DNA from: Dugong dugon
Lineage: Eukaryota > Chordata > Mammalia > Sirenia > Dugongidae
Direction of reading: 5' to 3'
Length of the DNA stretch: 64,000 bases
NCBI GenBank assembly: GCA_030035585.1
Contig: CM057465.1
Coordinates: 33,064,001 to 33,128,000 of the forward strand
This document shows positions 22,046 through 35,003 of this stretch, one piece after another (position 1 is the first letter of the stretch; the number at the start of each line of letters is the position of its first letter). Under the pieces are notes generated by a model. The model was given only the letters and a program-made list of their open reading frames with translations. It was not told the origin of the DNA and made no database searches. Made by a program: the position numbers and the translations under genes.

Positions 22046-23197
22046 TATACATACACTTCCTTTTCTCTCTTCCTCTTTCACTTTCTCCTGTACCTATCTA
22101 TGACTACGGCTCTCTAGGCGTTGTTGATTATCACCAGTAGACCTACAGAATAGCCCAATGTCCTCTGAGTGGTGCTAAGTCAATCAGGTCTCAGCCCAGA
22201 ACAATGGAGAACTGTGACAGGTAAACAGGTAAGTCATGAAAGTCACAGGAGTGCCAGGTGGGAGCTGTGCAGTAGCCTGTATATTACAATATACTGGGAA
22301 TTTTATTTTATTTTTTTAATGTGAAACTATAGTTCCAGCAGAATAGGTGAGTACAATTCTTTTTTTTTTTTTTTCATCACTGTTATGGACATATTTTTGC
22401 CTTGAGCTGGGGCAGCCTGGAAAATGCAAGTCACATTTAATGAATGCAGGAAACTTTGTCATGAATGAGGAGAGAATGAAGGAGCCATTTTGACATGACT
22501 GTGAATCCTCAGAAAATACCTAAAAATTAAGAGATCTTGGAATCTTGATAAGTCTGAGATCCTAGAGGTAACCGACAAGATTCACACAGGAAAACAGAAC
22601 CTATCCTATGTATTTTTAGCAGAAAGAAATTAATACAAGGAGTCAGGAGTTCACAAAATTGTTAGTAGGGCTGGAGGAACCAAAATCAAGAAGCTACCAC
22701 TGGCTTTCAGATCACACCACACAATTGCAATCCAGAGGTCGGGAAACTGCCAGAAATGGCTACCAACTCCCAGCCACCCTGAAGCCCTGAGGCTCCAAGG
22801 CTGGCGATCATCAATGAAACTTGCTGGAAAACACTCCTACCTCCCTGAGCCTGCTCCTACTGCCAACCTTGCCTCCTTTTAACTCCCAAATCTTGCACAA
22901 ATGCGATTTGTTGGTAGAGTAAAATCATATTCAGAACTCTGGAGGCAAGGAAGTCTGGAAACATAGTTTCCAGTCCCAATGATAGATAGGAAAGAGTAGA
23001 GGTGACGGAAAGAATGAAGATGTTAATGAACAGCTTTAAGCACAGGGAAGCTATACAGTCCAGAGCAGACTAAGAAGCCATATTAGGTTTCTCCATTTGA
23101 TTTCCTTCAACTCTTACCCCTTGTCTTTACAAGCTTCTGTCAAAGTTAACAATAATTACCAGAAGTGAGACAGTTCGTAGTTTGGCATCCACTGTAC
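22046..23197. other. Mostly unrecognised, possibly an old repeat inside
   Basis: 22570-22990 ('ggaaaacagaacctatcc' ... 'agcagaaagaaattaatacaagg' ... 'tctggaggcaaggaag') has the feel of an old interspersed repeat that I cannot name. There is no gene. Confidence 0.35.
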
Positions 23198-23205
23198 CTG
23201 CCTCA

Positions 23206-23437
23206 AGGATGCACTGGTGGTGCAGTGGTTAAGTGCTCAGCTGCTAACCGGAAGGTTGGTAGTTTGAACCCTCCAGCTGCTCCGCAGGAGATGGATGTGA
23301 CAGTCTTTTTCCGTAAAGATTACAGTCTTGGAAACCCTATGGGCAGTTCTACTCTGTCCTATCGGGTTGCTATGAGTGGGAATCAACTCGTCGGGTCAAG
23401 GGTTTGATTTTGTTTTTGTTTTTTTTTATTTTGGTGG
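23206..23437 (+). mobile_element. AfroSINE-type SINE, longer subtype
   Basis: Body from TGCACTGGTGGTGCAGTGG through 'gctccgcaggagatggatgt' to a T-rich tail. CTGCCTCA at 23198-23205 and 23438-23445 is a short target-site duplication. Confidence 0.93.
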
Positions 23438-23590
23438 CTGCCTCACCTCTCTCATTCCCAGGGCTCCACTGACACATCCTCAAGGTAATGTTGCTTCCAT
23501 TTTTTGGAGAAGAGTCCTGATTTCCCTAACTCTCTCACTCCAGTTTGGTTTCAATGTCAATCAAAGACTCTCTACAAAAAAAACCTGCCA

Positions 23591-24994
23591 CAGGGAGATC
23601 AGTGAATAGAAGGTACAAGAAAGCAGCTTCACCAAGCTTCCAGCAGGAGACAGAACAACTAGTAACCAGCGATATACGCTTTCCTACCCCCCACCCTTCT
23701 TCACCCTCCACTCAGCCTCCTCTGCCTCCTGTGGCCACAGTCTCTTGGCTGGGAAGCACTGGCTTCACCCTTGTGCTGCTTGGATTCCACCCACCCATAC
23801 TGGCCAGCTCCCTGACTGCCATTTGTTGGCTGCTGGTGTTGCTTTTTACTACTTGTTTTGATTTCTTCCTTACCTCTCACTACCTCCCCCTCCTTTCTCT
23901 CAAATACCTGGCTCCATGTGCCATCTTTGCTTCTTCCTGAAAGGCTGTGAAACACCACTCGACTGGGAAACTGCTTCCCGGCATGTGCCGCCACACTGGT
24001 GGTATCCCTGGGGCTTTTTTTTTTTGTTTGTTTATCTGTTCTGTTTTGATTGGTTTCTTTGTTTCCTTTTTCTTTTCCTGGCTTGGGAGCCCCGTCTAGC
24101 CAGGCAGTACTGCATGGCTTGGGAGCTACTCCCTTACCCTATGCAGATGCACAGTGGGATCCCTGAAAGCATTTCTTTTTTGCTTGGTTTTTTTTGGTTT
24201 TGTTTTCTTCTCTCTCTTTTTCCCTTTTTGTCTTTCTTCATTTTTCAGTTTCTCGTCTCTCTATACTTACCTTCTCTTCCTGTCTCCTGAATACCTGGCG
24301 ACACGTGACATCTCTACCCCTACTAGTCAGGCTGTACTTCATGACCTGAGAGCAACTTCCCTAGTTCTCGCACAAACACCAGTGGGATCCCTGGGGGCTT
24401 TTTTTTCTTTCTAATTTTGATTTATTAATTTTTTTCTTTTTTTCTACATTTCTCAGCCTCTCATCTCTCCACTCCAATGGCAAGCTCCCTTAGCCCTCTT
24501 TTTTGTTTGTTTGTTTCTATGTTTTTGGCTCCTGTTCCTCTCTTCTCTCTCTCCTCTTTTCCATACCCATCTTAGCTCCACACATCACAATCTCTCCCCT
24601 CCTTCCTGCCTACCTGCACTGTGTGCTGATCATCATACCCCAAGCAGCACAGGCATGGCCTACCGGAACCTGCTGTGCACTGCTTCCCAGCCCACCCTGT
24701 CAGCCCTAGTATGTGCCACAAACAACCCATCCCAGCAACTCCCTGTTAGAGGGACTGCCCTGTTGTACCATACCTGAGCAACTGACCCTGCCCATTGGAG
24801 AAAGAGGCAAAAAGTATTGTGTCTACAGATGAGAAAACAACTAAGAACACACAGCACACCTGCTCAGACATAACCAAATAAAACAAAAAAGCAAGACAAA
24901 ACAAGCAAATCTACAATCAATAAATGAGGAAAATAATTACTGAATGTCCTGAAGACAGCAGACAATATCAAAACATATACAAAAACAGGACAGA
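23591..24994 (+). promoter_or_regulatory. L1 5'UTR (internal promoter region) with degenerate direct repeats
   Basis: CT-rich sequence of 1.4 kb. Similar units end in GTGGTATCCCTGGGGC (near 24000), GTGGGATCCCTGAAAGC (near 24155) and GTGGGATCCCTGGGGGC (near 24383), each followed by a T-run. The spacing of the ATCCCTG core is 155 and 228 bases. By position this is where L1 internal promoters lie. Promoter activity is not demonstrated. Long open frames here are low-complexity artefacts. Confidence 0.7.
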
Positions 24995-26007
24995 ATGGTT
25001 ACAGTAGGCGTCCAAAATAAAACACCAGATGACTTTCCAGTAGAAGAAAAGACACTAGAACTACCTGATACAGAATTCATATCTCTAATATTCAGAGCTA
25101 TCTAAGAGTTGAAGCAAAAAGCAGACAAAAATGAGGAAAAAATAGATAAATTCATGGAAAATACAGATAAAAAATGGAGGAATTCAGGAAAATAATACAG
25201 GAACAAAATACTAAAATAAATTCACAACTAGAAATCACACAAAAACAACAATTAGAAATCCAAAAGGCAAACAACAAGATTTCAGAAATGGACACTGTCA
25301 CAGAAGGGCTGAGGAGCAGGTTTGAAATGATGGAAGACAGGATCAGTGAAATTGAAGACAAACACGAGGATGCAACTCTGTTTGAGGAAAAATCAGAAAA
25401 AAGAACAAAGAAAAATGAAGAAACCCTGGGAATTCTGTGCGATACAATCAAAAGCAAAAATTTGCAAGTAATCGGAGTTCCAGAACAGGGGGAGAAAACA
25501 GAAAACACAGAGAGAATCGTTGAAGAACTGCTGGCAGAAAACATCCTCAATATCATGAAAGGTGAAAAGCTGACCATCCAAGAAGCTCAACGAACCCCAT
25601 ATAGGATAGATCCCAAAAGAAAATTACCAAGGCATATCATAGTCACACTCGCTAAAACCAAAGACAAACAAAGAACCCTGAGAGTAGCGTGAGAAAAACA
25701 GTAAGTCATATACAGAGGAGAAACAATAAGAATAAGCTCAGATTATTCGGCAGAAACCATGTAGGCAAGAAGGCAATGGGATAACGTATACAAAACCTTG
25801 AAAGAAAAGAATTGCCAGCCAAGGATAGTATAGTCCACAAAATTCTCGTTCAAATATGATGGTGAAATTAGGAGATTTCCAGATAAACAGAAATTAAGGG
25901 ACTATGTAAAAACCAAACCAAACTTACGAGAATTACTAAAGGGAGTCCTTCAATCTAAGAACAAACAACTTCAGACCAAAGGCCGAATCCAGGATGCAAG
26001 ATACTAG
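24995..26007 (+). pseudogene. L1 ORF1 (RNA-binding protein), disrupted
   Basis: The ATG at 24995 starts MVTVGVQNKTPDDF. The longest clean piece is 25174-25692 (172 residues): a charged coiled-coil region (first ~95 residues), then an RRM-like part with NLQVIGVPEQGE, and a C-terminal-domain part with RTPYRIDPKRKLPRHIIVTL. In family members this protein trimerises and binds L1 RNA. A stop at 25103, a frameshift near 25165-25174, and stops at 25690, 25702, 25759 and about 25831 break the frame before the natural stop at 26005-26007. The TGA at 25690 fits decay of a CGA arginine codon. Confidence 0.88.
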
Positions 26008-26416
26008 CCAGATACCAACCTAGGAAATGAACTCTCAAGGACTATCCAAAACCAAAGGAATTATAACAGGGAAGCAGAGAGGTTAATCTGTCAATAACAA
26101 CAACATCAGAACAATAAAAGAGGGAATAAACGGTGTAGGTATAGAACCTTCTAATGGAGAGGAAGGCAAGATGACACCAAGTAATAATAGACGGGTTCAA
26201 GCCTAGGAAGATAAGGGTAAATTTCAAGGTAATCACAAAGAAAGTCAACAAACCTACTCATCAAAATAAAGAAGAAAAACATAAAGTCTCAGTAAAAATA
26301 AAACCTACGAAAACAAAAGAAATGAAAAAAATCAACAAACAAAAGGAATTCAACACAGGAGAGTAAGAGGAACAAAGAAAACGTCAGCACCACAAAAAAA
26401 AAAAAAACACTACAAA

Positions 26417-29400
26417 ATGACAGCAATAAACTCACACCTATCAATAATTACACTGAATGTAAATGGCCTAAATGTACCCATAAAGAGACGGAGAGTGACA
26501 GAATGGATAAGAAAACAGGGTCCATCAATATGCTGTCTACAAGAAACATACCTTAGAAACAAAGATGTAAATTTATTAAAAATCAAAGGAGGGAAAAATA
26601 CATCAAGCAAACAGCTACCAAAAAAGAGCAAGAGTGGCAATCCTAATCTCAGATAAAATAGACTTTAAAACAAAATCCACGATAAAAAACAAAGAAGGAC
26701 ACTATATAACGATTAAGGGGATGATTCATCATGAAGACATAACCATAATAAACACCTGTGCAGCCAATGACAGGGCTCTAAAATACATAAACTCTCACAG
26801 CACTGAAAAGAGAAATCGACAGTTCCACAATAATAGTAGGAGACTTCAACACATCACTCTTGGTAAAGGATAGAACATCTAGAAAGAAACGCAGCAAAGA
26901 CTTAGAAGCTCTAAATGGCACAATCAGCCAATCTGACCTCATAGGCGTATACAGAACACTCAACCCAACAGCTGCAAAGTACACATTGTTTTCCAATGCA
27001 CATGGAATGTTCTCCAGAATAGACCACTTGTTAGGCCACAGAGCAATCCTCAAAAAGATCCAAAAAGTTGAGAATACAAAGTATCTTCTCTGACCACAAC
27101 ACCGTCAAGGTAGAAATTAACAACGGGAAGAGCAAGGAAAAAAAATCAATTACATGGAAACTGAATAACACCCTGCTTACACATCACTGGGTAATAGAAG
27201 AAATCAGAGATGGAATCCAAAAACTTCCTAGAATCAAATGAGAATGAAAACACATCATACAAAAACCTTTGGAACACAACAAAGGCAGTCCTCAGAGGAC
27301 AATTTATAGCAATAGATATACACATCAAAAAAAAAAAAAAAGAAAGAAAGGGACAAAATCAAAACATTAACTACAGAACTCAAACAAATAGAAAGAGAAC
27401 AGCAAAAAAAGCCCACAGCCACTAGAAGAAAGGAAATTATAAAGATCAGAGCAGAATTAAATGAAATAGAGAATAGAAAAACAATAGAAAGAATCAAGAA
27501 AACCAGAAGTTTGTTCATTGAAAGGATCAACAAAATTGACAAACCACTGGCCAGACTGACAAAAGAAAAACAGGAGAGGACACAAATAACCCAAATAAGA
27601 AATGAAATGGGGGACATTACAATGGCCCCAACTGAAATAAAAAGGAACATAACAGAGTATTATGAAAAACTATACTCCAAAAAATTTGAAAACCTAGAGG
27701 AAATGGATAAATTTCTAGAAACACACTACCTACCCACACTAACACAAAGTGATGTTGATAATCTGAACAGACCCACAACAAAAGAAGAGATTGAAAATGT
27801 AATTAAAAAAAGCCCTGGCCCAGATGGCTTCACTGGAGAATTCTACCAAACATTCAGAGAAGAGCTTATACCAATACTACTCAAACTATTTCAGAACATA
27901 GAAAAGGAAGCGACACTTCCAAATTCATTCTATGAAGCCAGCATAACCCTAATACCAAAACCAGAAAAAGACGCCACAAAAAAAGAAAATTACAGACCAA
28001 TATCTCTTGTGAATACAGATGCAAAAATTCTCAACAAAATTCTAGCCAATAGAATTCAGCATCATATAAAAAAATATAATACACCATGACCACGTAGGAT
28101 TCATACTAGGTATGCAAGGATGGTTCAACATTAGAAAATCGATCAACGTAATCCACCACATAACTAAAAGGAAAGAAAAGAAACACATGATCATCTCAAT
28201 TGATACAGAAAAGGCATTCGACAAAGTCCAACACCCGTTTCTGATAAAAACTCTCAATCAAATAGGTATAGAAGGGAAATTTCTCAACATAATAAAGGGC
28301 ATCTATGCAAAACCAATGGCCAACATCATTCTTAATGGAGAGAGGCTGAAAACATTCCCCTTGAGAACAGGAACAAGACAAGGATGCCCTTTATCACCAC
28401 TCCTATTTAACATTGTGCTAGAAGTCCTAGCTAGAGCAATAAGGCAGGGGAAAAAAAGGGCATCCAAATTGGTAATGAAGAAGTTAAATTGTCCCTGTTT
28501 GTGAATGATATGATGCTATACACAGAAAACCCTAAAGACTCCATGAGAAAACTACTGGAACTAATAGAAAGATTCAACAGAGTAGCAGGTTACAAGAGAA
28601 ACATACAAAAATCGGTTGGATTCCTATACACCAATAAAGAGAACGATGAAAAGGAAATCAGGAAAACAATACCATTTATAATAGCCCCTAAAAAAATAAA
28701 ATACTTAGGAATAATCTAACCAGGGATGTAAAAGACCTATACAAAGAAAACTACAAAACACTACTGCAAGAAACCCAAAGGGATCTACATAAATGGAAAA
28801 GCATACCATGCTCATGGATAGGTAGATTCAACTGTGAAAATGACAATTCTACCAAAGCAATTTACAAATACAATGCAATCCCAATCCAAATACCAACAAC
28901 ATTCTTTAAAGAGATGGAAAAACTAATCATTAACTTTATATGGAAAGGGAAGAAGCCTCAGATAAGTAAAGCAACATTGAAGAAGAAGAATAAAGTAGGA
29001 GGACTCGCTCTACCTGACCTAAGAGCATACCATACAGCAACGGTAGTCAAAACATCCTGGTACTGGTACACAACAGATACATTGACCAATGGAACAGAAT
29101 TGAGAACTCAGATGTTAATCCATCCACCTACGGTCACCTGATCTTCAACAAGTTCCCAATGCCCATCAAACGGGGAACAGTCTTTTTAACAAATGGTGCT
29201 GGCAAAACTGGATGTCCATCTGCAAAAAATGAAACAGGACCCATACCTCACACCATACACAAAAACTAATTCAAAGTGGATCAAAGACCTAGATATAAAG
29301 CCCAAAACTATAAAGTTCACAGAAGAAAAACTAAGATCAATGCTACAGGCCCTAAGACACGGCATTAACAGGATACAAACCATAGCCAACAACACACAAA

Positions 29401-30201
29401 CTCCAGAAGATAAGCTAAATTACTGGGATCTTCTAAAAATTAAACACTTAAGCTCATCAAAAGTCTTCACCAAAAGAATAAGAAGAGAACCTACAGACTG
29501 GGAAAAAATTTTTGGACATTACTAGTCAGACATAGGTCTAATCTCTATAATCTACAAGAAAATCCAACACCTCTACAACAAAAAGACAAATAATCCAATT
29601 AAAAAATGGGCAGAGGAAATGCACAGACACGTCACCAAAGAAGACATTCAAGCAGCCAACAGACACATGAGGAAATGCTCTCTATCACTAGCCATTAGAG
29701 AAATGCAAAATAAAACTACAGTGAGATACCATCTCACCCCGGCATTATTGGCATGAATCAAAAACACTGGAAATAACAAATGTTGGAGAGGCTGCAGGGA
29801 GATCGGAACTCTTGTGCACTGCTGGTGGGAATGCAAAATCATATAACCATTTTGGAAAATGATATGGTGCTTCCTTAGAAAGCTAGAAATAGAAATACCA
29901 TATGATGCAGCAATCCCATGCCTAGGAATATATCCTAGAGAAATAAGAGCCGTCACACAAATAGACATATGCACACCCATGTTCGTTGCAGCATTGTTCA
30001 CAATAGCAAAAAGATGGAAACAACCTAGATGAATGGATAAATAAAGTATGGTACATACACACAATGGAGTACTATGCAACAATAAAGAACAATGATGAAT
30101 CTGTGAAGCATCTCATAACATGGATGAAACTGGAGGAAACTATGCTGAGTGAAATAAGTCAATCACAAAAGGACAAATATTGTATGAGACCTCTACAGTG
30201 A
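26417..30201 (+). pseudogene. L1 ORF2 (endonuclease-reverse transcriptase), disrupted
   Basis: The N-terminal endonuclease begins at 26417 with ITLNVNGLNVPIKRRRV and CCLQETYL. Reverse transcriptase pieces follow: [15 protein letters not shown] and [20 protein letters not shown] (27511-28089), [17 protein letters not shown] and [19 protein letters not shown] (28112-28504), and the catalytic motif C region near 28495, which reads LFVNDMMLY where FADD is expected. The C-terminal part runs through 29193-29525 to a stop at 30199-30201. At least six frame changes or stops occur. The lost first aspartate of motif C alone would abolish polymerisation. Confidence 0.92.
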
Positions 30202-31175
30202 AAACTCATGAAAAAGTTTACACACAAAAAGAAACAATCTGTTGGTTATGAGAGATGAGGGTGTGGGAGGGAAATACTAAATAGACAATAGATAAGTGAT
30301 AACTTTGGTGAAGGGTAAGAAAGTACACAATACTGGGGAAGCCAGCACAGCGTGTACAAGGATTGGTTATGGAAGCTCCATTGACGCATCCAAACTCCCT
30401 GAGGGACTGGATTGCTGGGCAGAGGGCTGTGAGGACTATGGTGTCAGGGAATATCTAGCTCAACTGGCATAACACAGTTTAAAAAGAAAATGTTCTACAG
30501 TCTACCTTGGTGAGTAGCACCTGGAGTGTTAAAAGCCTGTGAGCAGCCGTCTAAGATATTCCACTGGTCTCACCCCTTCAGGAGAAAGGGAGAATGAAGA
30601 AAACAAGATACAAGGAAAAGATTAGTCCAGAGGACTAATAAACCACAACTACCACAGCCTCCACCAGACTGAGTCTAGTACAACTAGATGGTGCCCGGCT
30701 ACCACCACTGACAGCTCTGACTGGGATCACAACAGAGGGTCCCGGACAGAGCTGGAGAAGAACGTAGAACAAAATTCTAACTCACCAAAAAACACCATAC
30801 TTACTGGCCCGATAGAGACTGGAGAAACCCCGAGACTACGGCCCCCGGATACCCTTTTAGCTCAGTAATGAAGTCACTCCCAAGGTTCACCGTTCAGCCA
30901 AAGATCAGACAGCCCCATAAAACAAAACGAGACTAATGGGGCACAACAGTCCAGAGACAAGGACTAGAAGGCAGGAGGGGACAGGAAAGCTGGTAATAGG
31001 GAACCCAAGGTTGAGAAGGGACAGTGTTGACATGTCGTGGGGTTGTTAACCATTGTCATAAAACAATATGTGTATTGTTTAACGAGAAACTATTTGTTCT
31101 GTAAACCTTCATCTAAAGTACAGTATAAATAAATAAAATAGAAAACATACAAAAAAAAAAAAAAAAGACCTGCCA

Positions 31176-31932
31176 TATCTACTCAGACATTCCTCCAAAA
31201 GACTGCCAAATTGACTTTACTCCCTTGCTTGTGAATATTTTGAAGGCAGAAAACAGAAACGCTAAGAGAAATAGGGCTGCACACCTTTCTCCCCAGAGTT
31301 TTGTCTGTGAAATGTTAGTCTGGTAAAGAGGATGAAACAAAAGACAAGACAAGACTCACAGAGGGCAGAAACACCTCCTTTTTCTCAAGTGACGGGCAAA
31401 AAAATAAAAGTAATATTCTGACAGAAGACATTCCTGCAGACTTGAAAGGACATCACTGGATTCGGTCCTTGCTGCTACCCGACAGCCCCACAATACCATG
31501 CTTCAACAATAGAGGTTGCAGGAACCAATTTTCCTGGTCCTAAGCTTGTCCTGCTCTTCTTACTGCCTGTCTTTTATTCACTTTACCACAATAGCATAAG
31601 TCTCCTACACTTTCTACATGTAGACCGTAAAATTGTGAGTGACACAAAGTTCAGTGAGGAAAGAAATTAAAGAACAAATTCTAAAATTAAACTTCAGGAT
31701 GATCTGTGGATTTAACATACTCCTTAAAATGTAAAAAATGTATGTCAAAACTGACTGGATGTTTATGTAATCAACGGTCTCCTAGGGCCACATTCAATAG
31801 GGTGATATTCATAACCATCTCCAAGGCCCCAAAGCTGCCTGGCTAACACTCTTTTTCTTGGTAATCTATGCTGTTTTCCCATTGCTAGAGTTCATCTGCT
31901 ATACCCAATACTGATGCTACAGTTTCATTATA
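31176..31932. other. No recognisable feature
   Basis: Sequence after the L1. No repeat family or gene is recognised. Confidence 0.4.
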
Positions 31933-32370
31933 ACAGTTCAAACTCTTTTTCTGTAAAAGGCCAGATAGAAAATACTTTAGGTTTACAGGCCAGATGGTCT
32001 CTGTTACAACTCAGCTTTGCCATTGTTGTGCAAAAGCAGCCATAGACAACAGGTAAACGATTGGATGTGGCTATGTTCCAATAAGAGTCCCTGGGTAGTG
32101 CAAACAGCTAAGCCCTGGACTACTAACAGAAAGGTTGGCAGTTCAAACCCACCCAGAGGCTCCTTGGTAGATGGGCCTGGAGATCTGCTTGTGAAGGGTC
32201 ACAGCCTTGGAAATCCTACAGAGCAGTTCTACTCCGCACACACGGTCACCATGAGTCAGAGTCAACAACACAGCAAGTAACAGCAACAGTGTTGCAATAA
32301 AACTTTATTTACAAAAGCAGGAAGCAAACCAGATTTGACCTGTGGGCAGTAGTTTGCTGCCCTATGCATT
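31933..32370 (+). mobile_element. hAT-type MITE, split by a SINE
   Basis: The left part reads 'tctttttctgtaaaaggccagatagaaaatac' region and 'gcagccatagacaacaggtaaacga'. The right part resumes 'aataaaactttatttacaaaagcagg' region, ending 'gtgggcagtagtttgctgccc'. These are the blocks of a common mammalian DNA-transposon MITE. Confidence 0.7.
32085..32289 (+). mobile_element. AfroSINE-type SINE, long subtype
   Basis: Inserted in the MITE, flanked by TGTTCCAATAA (32074-32084) and TGTTGCAATAA (32290-32300). The body has 'cctggagatctgcttgtgaag' and 'ctactccgcacacacgg' blocks. Confidence 0.93.
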
Positions 32371-33787
32371 ATGAATTCTCACCTCAGATCCTGCCACCCC
32401 ATCTTTTGGCAGTCCTCAGTCTGATTCCTTGCTACACCATTTCTCCCCGAAGGACTAGGAGGTCTTCATGAGAAAGGACTTCACATGGCTTGCTTCGATT
32501 TTTCAAATTTTCTGGTATAGATTTGCTTTCAGTTCCCATTGTCTCCCCTATTTTAAAATAAAATAACTATCTGACCCAATTTATTTTCTGTCTTCTTCCT
32601 CACCTTGTAAAACTTCCAGTCACGAAATATCACTTCCCTTTTCTTCTTACATCCTACACACCCATTTTCCTAGTGGATTTGTGGAACTAATGACGGAAGC
32701 ATTTGTGACTTTCATTTGATTGTGTTGAGATGTCAGCTGCTGGGGAGTGTGCTTCAGAGGGTGTGGGTGGCTTCAAACATGTAGGGGCAAGTAGCCTTAC
32801 AGCTACTTATCACCACAGGAAATAACAAGAAAAGAAAGCAGAAGCTGTTTATCATATGTAGCTTCTATTTTAAGATCAAATACAGTAGGGGAAGGTAGGA
32901 AGGGGAGGAGGAAAGGAAAGAGAGAGAAAGAAAAAAAGAGACTGACTCACTGAGTAGGGGTGAGGGAGAGTTGAGTTTTTTTTTTCCCTCCCAGAACAAT
33001 TAATGATTATTTGTAGGCAGGGAATATAAGCTGAGGGGGAAAGGATGCAAAACAGAGTAACAAGGAAAATAGAATTTTGAACTAGTAACTCAAAATCAGT
33101 TAGTCTGTATAGGACAGTCGAGCTTTAAGATACAAGTGTCATGTGAGACAAGAACATTTACTTGGATTGAGAAAAAAAAATATTTGGGGTTGAAATGGAA
33201 AGGAAGCCGGAAATCTTTATCAAATATCTGAGACAAATATGTATGTATATATCTCTCTGAAACAAACCTTTGCTTTTGAGCATTTTCAACACAGCTCGGT
33301 GGAAATGAACGCTGCTACCCAGAAAGGAAGCTGAAGATGCCCCGTCATGTATCTGCACAGCCTGCTTGTGAAACCTGCAGTGAAAATACTAGAAGATCAG
33401 TAGCTTCATCTATTCTCTGGGCCACAGGCTACACTGTCGCCTCCGAGTTTCATATAAACAGACTGGTACATTGCTCCAGAAGATTAAAAATTCCTACTTC
33501 TCAATAACAGAAACTAAATTTAGTTACACTCTGTGAATGGCAATACTATAATTATCAAAATATATTAATAAACTGATATTGAATATTAAAAAAATCTGAG
33601 ACAAATAGGCAGGTTCTGATCTAGACAGCAGCATGGGCAAGCTAATAATTTAGCACCCTTCAAACCACTGTTCTTCAAATATGTATTCACTTAATGAATT
33701 TAGAAGAGATATTGACTGCCTGCTGGAAAAGGATAGGGAAGGAGGACTGCAGAGTTCATTCTCTCCTCTGTTGTCTAGTATAGCCCC
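32371..33787. other. No recognisable feature
   Basis: Includes a purine-rich tract at 32885-32942 (GGAAGGGGAGGAGGAAAGG and on). No gene or repeat family is recognised. Confidence 0.4.
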
Positions 33788-33881
33788 TGTATTAGTTTCC
33801 TGAGGTCCCTGGGTGGTGCAAATGGTTTGTGCTCAACTGTAACCCAAAAGTTGGCATTTTGAACCCACCTAGCAGTGGGGT

Positions 33882-35003
33882 GGAGCCCTGGTGGCACACT
33901 ATGGCTGTTAACCAACATGTCAGCAGTTTGACTCATGTAAAGGTTTACACGCAAAAGGAAACAATCTCTGATGGTTACGAGGGATGGTAGGGGTGGGGGG
34001 GAATACTAAATAAACAGTAGATAAGTGGTAACTCTGGTGAAGGGTAAGACAGTATGCAACACTGGGGAAGCCAGCACTACTTGTACAAGGCAAGGTCATG
34101 GAAGCTCCATAGACACATCCAAACTCCCTAAGGGACCGAATTGCTGGGCAGAGGGCTGTGGGCACCATGGTCTTGAGGAACACCTAGCTCAACTGGCATA
34201 ACACAGTTTATAAAGAAAATGTTCTATATTCTACCTTGGTGAGTAGCACCTGGGGTCTTAAAAGCCTGTGAGCAGCCATCTAAGATACTCCACTGGTCTC
34301 ACCCCTTCGAGAGCAAGGGAGAATGAAGAGAACAAGATACAAGGAAAAGATCAGTTCAAAGGACTAATGGACCACAACTACCACAGCCTCCACCAAACTG
34401 AGTCCAGTACAACGAGATGGTGCCCGGCTACTACCACTGACTACTCTGACAGGTATCACAACAGAGGGTCCTGGACAGAGCTGGAGAAAAAATGTAGAAT
34501 GAAATTCTAACTCACAAAAACAGACCAGACTGTCTGACAGAGACTGGAGAAACCCCGAGAGTATGGCCCCTGGATACCCTTTCAGCTCAGTTATGAAGTC
34601 ACTCCCAAGGTTCACCGTTCAGCCAAAAATTAAACAGCCCCATAAAACAAAAAATCAGACTAATGGGGCACAACAGCCCAGGGACAAGGGCTAGAAGGCA
34701 GGAGGGGACAGGAAAGCTGGTAATAGGGAACCCAAGGTTGAGAAGGGACAGTGTTGACATGTCGTGGGGTTGTTAACCATTGTCATAAAACAATATGTGT
34801 ACTAACTGTTTAATGAGAAACTATTTGTTCTGTAAATCTTCATCTAAACTACAATAAAAAAAAATTATTTTTTAAAAAAAGGTCAGCAGTTTGAATCCAC
34901 TAGCCACTCCTTGGAAACCGTATGGGGCATTTCTACTCTGTCCTATAGGGTTGCTATGAGTTGGAATTGACTTGACAGCAATGGGTTTGGTTTTTATGGG
35001 TTT
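33882..35003 (+). mobile_element. AfroSINE-type SINE, interrupted by an L1 fragment
   Basis: Left piece GGAGCCCTGGTGGCACAC to GTCAGCAGTTTGA. The right piece resumes with the duplicated GTCAGCAGTTTGA and continues to 'agcaatgggtttggttttt'. Confidence 0.92.
33932..34881 (+). mobile_element. L1 3'UTR fragment (subfamily B), innermost layer
   Basis: Matches the 3'UTR of the full-length L1 from 'aggtttacacgcaaaagg' to 'gttctgtaaatcttcatc' and an A/T tail. An exact 13-bp target-site duplication, GTCAGCAGTTTGA, lies at 33919-33931 and 34882-34894. Confidence 0.95.

Larger units (their letters stand above)
23591..31160 (+). mobile_element. Full-length L1 LINE (subfamily B), inactive
   Basis: Contains every part of an autonomous L1 in order: pyrimidine-rich 5'UTR, ORF1, ORF2, a ~960-base 3'UTR and a poly-A tail. 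The flanks AAAAAAAACCTGCCA (23576-23590) and AAAAAAGACCTGCCA (31161-31175) form a 15-bp target-site duplication with one mismatch, so the 7.57-kb unit is a single complete insertion. Many stops and frameshifts in both ORFs, and a changed catalytic motif in the reverse transcriptase, mean it is dead. Several 3' pieces of the same subfamily occur at 33.9-34.9 and 53.4-54.3 kb. Confidence 0.95.

Noticed and set aside
21753..22117. Open frames on both strands with runs of Tyr-Ile and His-Thr
   Set aside because: They translate the (TA)n(CA)n microsatellite.
23701..23994. Minus-strand frame of 97 residues
   Set aside because: Antisense of the L1 5'UTR.
23545..24777. Several long plus-strand open frames (60-130 residues) rich in Phe, Leu, Ser
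   Set aside because: They translate the pyrimidine-rich L1 5'UTR. Composition alone keeps the frames open, and three frames overlap.
25152..25577. A 141-residue minus-strand open frame
   Set aside because: It is antisense to L1 ORF1, whose coiled-coil codon composition leaves the opposite strand open.
27255..27650. A 131-residue hydrophobic minus-strand open frame
   Set aside because: Antisense of the A-rich L1 ORF2. No independent gene evidence.
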